From an uncultured Rhodanobacteraceae bacterium (GTDB lineage: Bacteria; Pseudomonadota; Gammaproteobacteria; Xanthomonadales; Rhodanobacteraceae): 6,111 bases of DNA. The notes beneath the pieces were generated by a model, which worked only from the letters and a program-made list of their open reading frames with translations, ran no database searches and was not told where the DNA came from. The position numbers were made by a program, and so were the translations under genes. Positions within the stretch are counted from its first letter, which is position 1. Every line of letters starts with the position of its first letter. This document shows positions 1 through 5,033 of this stretch, piece by piece. The stretch lies in NCBI GenBank assembly GCA_937902695.1, contig CALFNI010000401.1:1-6111 (forward strand), written 5' to 3'.

Positions 1-1833
1 GCGAAACCCGGCGCCGACATCCGCGCGCTGACGCCGGCGGGTCTCGACGTCATCGATGCGCAGGTGTCGCCGAAAGGCCGTTACGTGTCGTTCGTCAGCC
101 GTCAGAATCTCTACACGGTCGATCTCGAGACCGGCAAGAACTACCAGCTGACGCGCGACGGCAAAGGGCCGATCCACAACGCCGAGGCCGAGTTCGTCGC
201 GCAGGAGGAAATGGACCGCGCGACCGGCTACTGGTGGGCGCCCGATGATTCGCTGATCGCGTTCGAGCGTTACGACGAATCGGGCGTCGACGAGATCAAG
301 CGCAACGAGGTCTACGCCGATCGCACCGAGACGGTCAGCCAGCGCTATCCCGCGGCCGGACGGCCGAACGTGGCCGTGCGGCTCGGCCTCGTGCGTCCGC
401 GCGACATGCGCGCGCGCTGGATCGAGCTCGGCACGCGCCCCGGCAAGGTCGGCGACGTCTACCTCGCGCGCGTGAGCTGGCTGCCCGATGCCAGCGCGCT
501 GACGTTCCAGCGCGAGACGCGCGATCAGCAGACGCTCGATCTCGTCAGCGTCGACGCCGGCAGCCTGCACGAGCGCACGCTGCTGACCGAGACGAGCAGG
601 ACGTGGATCAACCTCAACGACGACCTGCGTTTCCTCAAGCACGACGATGCGTTCGTCTGGGCGTCGGAGCAGAGCGGTCACAAGCATCTTTATGTCGTCG
701 GCCTCGACGGCAAGCAACGGCGCGCGCTCACGCAGGGCGACTGGGATGTCGACAAGGTGCTCGCGCTCGACGAGAAGAACGGCACCGTGTATTTCACGTC
801 GGGTCGCGACGATCCGTTGCAGCAGCAGGTCTATGCCGTGCGCCTCGACGGCAGCGACGGCGCGTCGCCGCGCCGTATCAGCGCCGGCGAAGGCTGGCAC
901 GAGGCCGAGTTCGGCGAGAACGCCGAGGCCTACGTCGATACGTATTCCGATCCGAAGACGCCGCCGCAGGTCTCGTTGCGCAAGCCCGACGGCAGCCTCG
1001 TCGCGTGGATCGAACCGAATACGCTGAAGGAAGGCCATCCCTACTGGCCGTACCGCGAAAGCCTGATCGAGCCCGAGTTCGGATCGCTGCCGGGCGAGGA
1101 CGGACAGTCGCTGCTCTACCGGCTCTACAAGCCGGCCGATTTCGACGCGAAGAAGAAGTATCCGGTTTTCATGACGTACTACGGCGGACCCGGGCGGCAG
1201 TACGTCAACCGCGCGTGGGGCAATCATTTCGAGCAGTACATGGCGCAGCACGGTTATGTCGTGTTCGCGCTCGACAATCGCGGCTCGCCGCGGCGCGGAC
1301 GCGCGTTTTCCGATGCGATCTTCCGCCAGCTCGGCAAGGCCGAAGTCGCCGATCAGCTGACCGGCATTGCGTGGCTGAAGCAGCAGCGCTACGTCGACGG
1401 CGAGCACATCGGCGTGTTCGGCTGGAGCTACGGCGGGTACATGACGCTGATGCTGCTGTCGAAGGGATCGGATCAGATCGCCGCCGGCGTCGCCGTAGCG
1501 CCGGTCACCGACTGGACGCTCTACGACACGCACTACACCGAGCGCTACCTCGACACGCCGCAACGCAATCCGCAGGGCTACGAGCTATCGAACGCGTTCC
1601 ACTGGCTTGACGGAATGAAGGCGCATCTGCTGCTCGTGCACGGCATGGCCGACGACAACGTGCTGTTCGCCAACTCGACGAAGCTGATGGCCGATCTGCA
1701 GAATCGCGGGACGCAATTCCGGCTGATGACGTATCCGGGCGGGAAGCATGGGCTTTCGACGCCGGCGATGCGCAAGCATGTCTATACGCTGATTTCGAGC
1801 TACTTCGACGAGATGCTGAAGCCCCGGCACTGA
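1..1833 (+). CDS. Dipeptidyl peptidase IV-like prolyl peptidase, family S9B (5' partial)
   Basis: This is a serine exopeptidase of the prolyl oligopeptidase clan that should release X-Pro or X-Ala dipeptides from peptide N termini. Bacterial relatives are usually exported. The frame is open from base 1, so the true start lies upstream; 610 residues are visible of a family length near 740, and any signal peptide is missing. Residues about 1-380 are the beta-propeller domain. They include the paired glutamates (EE, residues 69-70, within EFVAQEEMDR) that hold the substrate N terminus in DPP IV. The alpha/beta-hydrolase domain follows. Tyr394 (YYGGPG) is the expected oxyanion tyrosine, Ser476 the nucleophile in GWSYGGYM, Asp551 the acid in HGMADDNV (with Asn553 at the substrate-binding position), and His583 the base in GGKHG. 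All catalytic residues are intact. The internal GTG at base 64 is not the start. The gene ends 36 bases before the converging pirin gene. The family assignment is firm; the exact substrate range is inferred. Confidence 0.95.
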   Translation, partial: AKPGADIRALTPAGLDVIDAQVSPKGRYVSFVSRQNLYTVDLETGKNYQLTRDGKGPIHNAEAEFVAQEEMDRATGYWWAPDDSLIAFERYDESGVDEIKRNEVYADRTETVSQRYPAAGRPNVAVRLGLVRPRDMRARWIELGTRPGKVGDVYLARVSWLPDASALTFQRETRDQQTLDLVSVDAGSLHERTLLTETSRTWINLNDDLRFLKHDDAFVWASEQSGHKHLYVVGLDGKQRRALTQGDWDVDKVLALDEKNGTVYFTSGRDDPLQQQVYAVRLDGSDGASPRRISAGEGWHEAEFGENAEAYVDTYSDPKTPPQVSLRKPDGSLVAWIEPNTLKEGHPYWPYRESLIEPEFGSLPGEDGQSLLYRLYKPADFDAKKKYPVFMTYYGGPGRQYVNRAWGNHFEQYMAQHGYVVFALDNRGSPRRGRAFSDAIFRQLGKAEVADQLTGIAWLKQQRYVDGEHIGVFGWSYGGYMTLMLLSKGSDQIAAGVAVAPVTDWTLYDTHYTERYLDTPQRNPQGYELSNAFHWLDGMKAHLLLVHGMADDNVLFANSTKLMADLQNRGTQFRLMTYPGGKHGLSTPAMRKHVYTLISSYFDEMLKPRH

Positions 1834-1869
1834 GGCGAAAGCTCGTCCTGCATCGATGCGATCAGGGCG

Positions 1870-2733
1870 TCAGAACCTGCCCGACTGGAAATCACGGATC
1901 GCCTGCACGATCTCGTCCTGCGTGTTCATCACGAACGGACCGTATTTCGCGACCGGCTCGTTGAGCGGCTTGCCCGCGACGAGGATCAGACGCGCAGGTT
2001 CGGAGCCCGCGGATAGCAGGACTTCGTCACCGTCGCGCTCGAGCAACGCGAGCTCGCCGCGCGCGATGCGACGCGCGGCATCCGCCGGACCGACGTCGGC
2101 GTTGCCCGAATACACGTAGGCGAACGCGTTGTGTCCTGACGGAACCGGCGCGGCAAAACGCGCGCCGGGCTCGAGCGAGACATCGAAATAGAGCGGCGCG
2201 ACGGCGACCCCGCTGACCGGACCGACGACATCGCCGACACGCCCGGCGACGACGCGCACGCGAACGCCGGCCGACGGCTCGGCTTCGGGAATGCGCTCGG
2301 GCGCGATGTCCTGATAGCGCGGCGCGGTCAGCTTGTCCTTCGCCGGCAGGTTGACCCAGAGCTGGAAGCCCCACATGAGGCCGTTCTCCTGCTCGGGCAT
2401 TTCCGAGTGCACGATGCCGCGGCCCGCGGTCATCCACTGCACGCTGCCGGGCGTCAGCAGGCCGGCGTTGCCCTGGTTGTCGCCATGGCGCATGCGCCCG
2501 GCGAGCATGTAGGTGACGGTCTCGAAGCCGCGGTGCGGATGATCCGGAAAGCCGGCGAGATAGTCCGACGCCGTATCCGAGCGGAACTCATCGAGCATCA
2601 GGAAGGGATCCAGCATGTCGAGCTCGCGCTGGCCGATCACGCGCGTCAGCTTGACGCCGGCGCCGTCGGATGTCGGCTGGCCGCGCACGGTGCGGACGAC
2701 GCGGCGCGAAGCGGATGCGGCAACGGCGTTCAT
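1870..2733 (-). CDS. Pirin family protein (bicupin)
   Basis: This is a complete pirin-like bicupin of 287 residues, close to the family's usual length. The N-terminal cupin carries the metal-ligand pattern HPHRGFE (His65, His67) and GRGIVHSEMPE (His109, Glu111), matching the two His / His-Glu iron site of human pirin and E. coli YhhW. A second, Pirin_C cupin covers roughly residues 175-285. The ATG at 2733 was chosen because GGAG sits 7 bases upstream (2741-2744); the in-frame TTG at 2760 has no such support. Some relatives show quercetin 2,3-dioxygenase activity, and others are transcription or metabolic cofactors, so the biochemical role here is open. The gene is separated from UPF0149 by 105 bases and probably has its own promoter. 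It converges on the DPP IV gene. No signal peptide is visible, so a cytosolic location is expected. The family call is firm; the function is unknown. Confidence 0.95.
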   Translation of the reverse strand: MNAVAASASRRVVRTVRGQPTSDGAGVKLTRVIGQRELDMLDPFLMLDEFRSDTASDYLAGFPDHPHRGFETVTYMLAGRMRHGDNQGNAGLLTPGSVQWMTAGRGIVHSEMPEQENGLMWGFQLWVNLPAKDKLTAPRYQDIAPERIPEAEPSAGVRVRVVAGRVGDVVGPVSGVAVAPLYFDVSLEPGARFAAPVPSGHNAFAYVYSGNADVGPADAARRIARGELALLERDGDEVLLSAGSEPARLILVAGKPLNEPVAKYGPFVMNTQDEIVQAIRDFQSGRF

Positions 2734-2838
2734 GGCGAATCTCCGGATGCGATGGCGCAAAGATGCGCCCGCCGATCGGCGCGGACAAGGACCCTTCGCG
2801 TGAACGCCGCGGTGCGCGGCGTGAACGATCGACCCGGC
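2734..2838 (-). promoter_or_regulatory. Pirin upstream region with palindrome, stem-loop and weak promoter
   Basis: This 105-base gap has no gene. Two inverted repeats lie upstream of pirin. A perfect 12-bp palindrome, CGCCGATCGGCG, is at 2770-2781. A stem-loop, GGCGCA-AAGA-TGCGCC, is at 2754-2769 and ends 20 bases before the start codon. Read on the minus strand, a weak sigma70-like pair can be drawn: TTGTCC (2788-2783), a 17-base spacer, then CATCTT (2765-2760). The palindrome would fall exactly in the spacer, a usual place for a repressor site. The promoter matches are poor (4/6 and 3/6) and GC-rich DNA makes such palindromes easily, so this is inference from position only. The ribosome binding site GGAG is at 2741-2744. 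Confidence 0.35.
2804..2822 (-). terminator. GC-rich hairpin after the UPF0149 gene
   Basis: A perfect 8-bp stem with a 3-base loop (ACGCCGCG / GTG / CGCGGCGT as read on +) begins 16 bases after the UPF0149 stop codon. It is placed where the end of the vapB-vapC-xth-UPF0149 transcript is expected. No T-tract follows on the minus strand, so it is not a classical intrinsic terminator. It could instead be a 3'-end stabilising stem-loop or a Rho-related pause site. The octamer CGTGAACG appears on both flanks (2799-2806 and 2820-2827). Confidence 0.35.
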
Positions 2839-3498
2839 TCAGTGCACCCAGCGCCCGCCGCGACGCCGCGGCCGGCGCTGCGGCTCGAGCGATGCGTGCT
2901 GCTCCTGCTCCTCGCGCGTCGGCGGATGCTCGCGCCAGTATTCGGCGATCGCGCCGATCGCGCTCGGGATCTGCGCGAGGCACTCGTCGTAGTCGTCGTC
3001 GCCGAGCGGAGCGAACTCGGCGTCGCTCTCGAAGACGCCGTCGTCGATCGCGAGCGCGATGATCGGGCCGAGCAGCTCCATCAGCTCGGAATCCTGGCCG
3101 AGGCGGCTTTCCCAGACCGGCGCGCGAAGATCGATGCCGCGCGAGAAACCCTCGCACCAGCCGCGCGCGGTGAACGCGGTCGAGCCGTCGTCGGCGTCGA
3201 TCTCGCCGAGGATCGGCTCGTAGGTGCCGGTTTCGATCTCCGGAGAGATCGCATCGTTGAGCCGCGCGAGCAAAGTCAGCACGCGTTCGCCCTCGCCGTT
3301 GTCGGTGAACGGCTCATGCAGGACTTCCGGCAGCCACTCGTCCGGCGTCGCGGGCGCGGGGCCGATCGCGAGCGCCGTCAGGAGACCGTGCACGCCGTCG
3401 AGCAGGAGATCGTCGTCGCCGCTGCGCCCGCGCAGGAACTGGTCGAGCTCTTCCAGGTCCTCGTCGCTCGGTGAAGTCGGCCAGTCAGCGGCTGCCAT
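2839..3498 (-). CDS. UPF0149 (YgfB/YecA) family protein
   Basis: This protein of 219 residues belongs to the UPF0149 family. The evidence is the hallmark segment LDGVHGLLTALAIGP (residues 33-47) followed by EWLP (54-57), then the second conserved block GWCEGF (113-118). The rest is acidic and predicted helical, as in YgfB. Family members lack an established enzymatic activity. E. coli YecA carries a C-terminal SEC-C zinc motif; none is present here (only two cysteines, no CxC or CC). The protein instead ends in a short basic tail (QRRPRRRGGRWVH). The ATG at 3498 was preferred over the in-frame TTG at 3516: it is the stronger codon and has GGAT 7 bases upstream. Its first 14 bases overlap the end of xth, so translation is probably coupled to the nuclease gene. 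Low-complexity Asp/Glu content suits a soluble cytosolic protein. No function is assigned. Confidence 0.9.
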   Translation of the reverse strand: MAAADWPTSPSDEDLEELDQFLRGRSGDDDLLLDGVHGLLTALAIGPAPATPDEWLPEVLHEPFTDNGEGERVLTLLARLNDAISPEIETGTYEPILGEIDADDGSTAFTARGWCEGFSRGIDLRAPVWESRLGQDSELMELLGPIIALAIDDGVFESDAEFAPLGDDDYDECLAQIPSAIGAIAEYWREHPPTREEQEQHASLEPQRRPRRRGGRWVH

Positions 3499-4273
3499 CG
3501 TCGATATCCAGTGCAAGTTGCAGAGAGATGGGGGTGTGATCGGAGGCGCGTTCCCACGTACGCGGCGCGCGATCGATCGCGGCTGCGCGACAGTTTCGAC
3601 GGAGCGCTTCGCTCGCGAGGATCAGGTCGATCCTGAGCCCGAGATTGCGCCTGAACGCGCCTTGGCGGTAGTCCCACCAGCTGTAGTGTCCGCCGTCGTC
3701 GTTGAACAGGCGGAAACTGTCGAAGAGTCCGGCATCGAGCAGGCGCTTCAATGCATCGCGCTCCGGCGTCGAGCACAGCACCTGTTCGTGCCACGCGACG
3801 GGATCATGCACGTCGCGATCGTCCGGCGCGATGTTGAAGTCGCCGAGCACGACGAGACGGGGATGATTGCGGATTTCCCCGGCGAGAAATCCCGCGACCT
3901 TCGCGAGCCAGTCGAGCTTGTACGCATATTTCTCGGTGCCGATCGCCTGGCCGTTGACGACGTAGAGGTTGACGATGCGCACGTCGCCGGCCGTCGCGCA
4001 CAGGATGCGCTTCTGCGGATCGTCGTAGCCGGCGATGCCGTGCACGACGTCGACGAGCGGTTGCCTGGCGAGGATCGCGACGCCGTTGTAGGTCTTCTGG
4101 CCCGAAAACGCCGCGTGATAGCCGGCGGCTTCGAGCGCGGCGACAGGAAACTTCGCGTCCTCGAGCTTGGTTTCCTGCAGCGCGAGCACGTCCGGCTGCT
4201 GCTCGGCGCACCAGCGCTCGACGTGCGGCAGACGCACGTTCAACGAATTGACGTTCCAGCTCGCGATCTTCAT
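3485..4273 (-). CDS. xth: Exodeoxyribonuclease III (AP endonuclease, EEP fold)
   Basis: This is a 262-residue exonuclease III-type enzyme. It should cut DNA at abasic sites and remove 3'-blocking groups and nucleotides in base excision repair, using Mg2+ in the cytosol. The endonuclease/exonuclease/phosphatase fold spans the whole protein, and the length fits the family (E. coli ExoIII is 268). Visible active-site residues are Asn7 (SWNVNS), Glu34 (LQETK), Tyr104 (NLYVVNG), Asp145 and Asn147 (GDFN), Asp216 (RIDLIL) and the Asp245-His246 pair (SDHTPI). The ATG at 4273 shares four bases (ATGA) with the vapC stop, and no clear Shine-Dalgarno is seen upstream, so translation likely depends on coupling to vapC. 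The 3' end overlaps the UPF0149 start. Compared with the common NLYxPNG motif, this copy has Val in place of Pro before Asn. Orthologue naming (xth or xthA) is certain at family level. Confidence 0.95.
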   Translation of the reverse strand: MKIASWNVNSLNVRLPHVERWCAEQQPDVLALQETKLEDAKFPVAALEAAGYHAAFSGQKTYNGVAILARQPLVDVVHGIAGYDDPQKRILCATAGDVRIVNLYVVNGQAIGTEKYAYKLDWLAKVAGFLAGEIRNHPRLVVLGDFNIAPDDRDVHDPVAWHEQVLCSTPERDALKRLLDAGLFDSFRLFNDDGGHYSWWDYRQGAFRRNLGLRIDLILASEALRRNCRAAAIDRAPRTWERASDHTPISLQLALDIDDGSR

Positions 4274-4725
4274 GTCAGACCGCGATCAGCCGGTTTGATC
4301 AGCGGGTTGCGTACGGTGATTTTCGGGAACCGGCTGAAGTCGCGATCGGCCGAGAGCAATTCACGCACGCCGTGCTGCACGCAGAGCGCGGCGATGCGCG
4401 CATCGTGCACCTTAGGGCCCTCGATGCGCGCATCGACGATCATGGCGCGCAGGCTTTGCCAATGCTTCTGCGTCTCGCCGAGCAGCACGAGCGAGGGCGA
4501 GGCGAGCCACGCCTCGATCTGCGCGAGCGCGCGCGGCATCGGCGTCGGCGGACGATAGATGCGCGGGTGCGTCACGATCGCGAAGAACTCGTGCACGCTC
4601 GGCCACGCGATCGACCACGCATGCGCGCCTTCGGCCAGCGTCTCAAGCAGCGCCGCGGCGGGTTCGTGGAAGTCGGAGTCCTTGCGATGCGCGTAGACGA
4701 GGATGTTCGTGTCGACCGCGATCAC
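4270..4725 (-). CDS. vapC: VapC-type PIN-domain ribonuclease toxin
   Basis: This PIN-domain protein of 151 residues is the expected toxin of a type II toxin-antitoxin pair. VapC toxins are Mg2+/Mn2+-dependent endoribonucleases that stop translation by cutting tRNA or rRNA; the target here cannot be read from sequence. The acidic site is complete: Asp5 (VDTNIL), Glu46 (SVHEFF), Asp108 (HDARIAALC) and Asp127 with Asp129 (SADRDF), so the enzyme looks active. The start is GTG at 4725, overlapping the vapB stop (GTGA). GGAA lies 7 bases upstream, which supports this start. The stop overlaps the ATG of xth by four bases. Base use matches the neighbouring genes, so there is no sign of very recent transfer. 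A 14-bp palindrome appears twice within the gene. The toxin role follows from the fold plus the adjacent vapB; activity is not shown. Confidence 0.92.
   Translation of the reverse strand: MIAVDTNILVYAHRKDSDFHEPAAALLETLAEGAHAWSIAWPSVHEFFAIVTHPRIYRPPTPMPRALAQIEAWLASPSLVLLGETQKHWQSLRAMIVDARIEGPKVHDARIAALCVQHGVRELLSADRDFSRFPKITVRNPLIKPADRGLT
4392..4436. repeat. Duplicated 14-bp palindrome inside vapC
   Basis: CGATGCGCGCATCG is a perfect palindrome found at 4392-4405 and again at 4422-4435. The two copies are 30 bases apart centre to centre. The second copy extends to a perfect 16-bp palindrome (4421-4436, TCGA...TCGA ends). Both copies encode Asp-Ala-Arg-Ile in VapC (residues 98-101 and 108-111), and the second Asp is a catalytic residue. 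Three turns of DNA separate the copies, so a protein could bind both on one face, about 120-165 bases before the xth start. Codon-driven coincidence is equally possible. Confidence 0.6.
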
Positions 4726-4979
4726 GCATCGGTTCCGTAGGCGAGATCGCGAATGCGCTCCCAGGAAGCGGCACGCAGGTCCGGCGCGATGCCCTCGCCG
4801 TCGAACGCCTCGTCCTTGAGCTTGAAGAGGCCGTAGTGCGAGCGATGCTCGGCGACGCGCCAGCGGAGGCCACTTTCGACGAGCGCGCGCACGGTCGTGC
4901 CTTCCTCCGCGGCGATGGCCCTGGCTTCATCGAGCAGCGCGTCGCTAATCTCTATGGTCGTCTTCATATGGGTAGCCAT
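4722..4979 (-). CDS. vapB: VapB-type antitoxin, ribbon-helix-helix
   Basis: This small protein of 85 residues should bind and inhibit VapC and repress the operon. From residue 5, MKTTIEISDALLDEARAIAA is the typical ribbon-helix-helix beginning of VapB proteins, with the DNA-binding domain at about residues 5-45. The C-terminal segment (about 50-82, ending SWERIRDLAYG) has the acidic/Trp pattern seen in VapB toxin-binding tails. Two start codons are in frame, ATG 4979 and ATG 4967, and neither has a clear Shine-Dalgarno. I give the longer one; the shorter (81 residues) matches the usual family start and is equally credible. The stop overlaps the vapC start by four bases, the normal arrangement for coupled antitoxin and toxin. 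The 5' end uses AT-rich codons such as ATA and ATT, unlike the rest of the window. The gene sits 54 bases after prlC. Confidence 0.88.
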   Translation of the reverse strand: MATHMKTTIEISDALLDEARAIAAEEGTTVRALVESGLRWRVAEHRSHYGLFKLKDEAFDGEGIAPDLRAASWERIRDLAYGTDA

Positions 4980-5025
4980 ATCGACTGATACGGCAATACT
5001 GCCACAGCACGAGACTTTAGTAAAG
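4966..5025 (-). promoter_or_regulatory. vapB promoter/operator region with nested inverted repeats
   Basis: The gap after prlC is AT-rich compared with the rest (5011-5040 is 10 of 30 G/C). Several inverted repeats stack here. ATATGG-GTAG-CCATAT (4966-4981) covers both candidate vapB starts. GCCaTATC-gact-GATAcGGC (4975-4994) pairs at 7 of 10 arm positions. GGCA-atac-TGCC lies at 4992-5003, and CTTTA-g-TAAAG is perfect at 5015-5025. A weak sigma70-like promoter on the minus strand is TTTACT (5024-5019), 17 bases, then CAGTAT (5001-4996). RHH antitoxins such as VapB commonly bind palindromes of this sort at their own promoter. Autorepression is inferred; the repeats are seen directly. Confidence 0.55.
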
Positions 5026-5033
5026 ACAATGAC

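Noticed and set aside
603..1610. Alternative + strand frame of 335 codons within the peptidase gene
   Set aside because: It is a shifted-frame, Arg-rich translation of the DPP IV coding region, whose own frame carries the complete catalytic triad.
1847..1866. CCTG...CAGG as a bidirectional terminator between DPP IV and pirin
   Set aside because: The stem is only 4 bp with a 12-base loop and there is no T-run on either side.
2733..2760. Longer pirin start at TTG 2760
   Set aside because: The nine extra residues are Arg-rich and unlike the family. The leader hairpin would become coding, and ATG 2733 has a well-spaced GGAG.
2407..3474. Open frame of 355 codons on the + strand, antisense to pirin and UPF0149
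   Set aside because: It runs across the ends of two well-supported genes and the gap between them. There is no recognisable domain, and composition is typical of a complementary-strand artefact.
3224..4558. Open frame of 444 codons on the + strand, antisense to UPF0149, xth and vapC
   Set aside because: It is a shadow of three recognisable minus-strand genes. Long stop-free antisense frames are common in high-GC DNA; the translation shows no known domain and is rich in Arg/Ala/Val.
4270..4979. vapBC as a recent mobile insertion between prlC and xth
   Set aside because: No terminal repeats, target duplication, integrase or strong codon shift is visible. Only the short 5' flank is AT-rich, which regulatory DNA explains.
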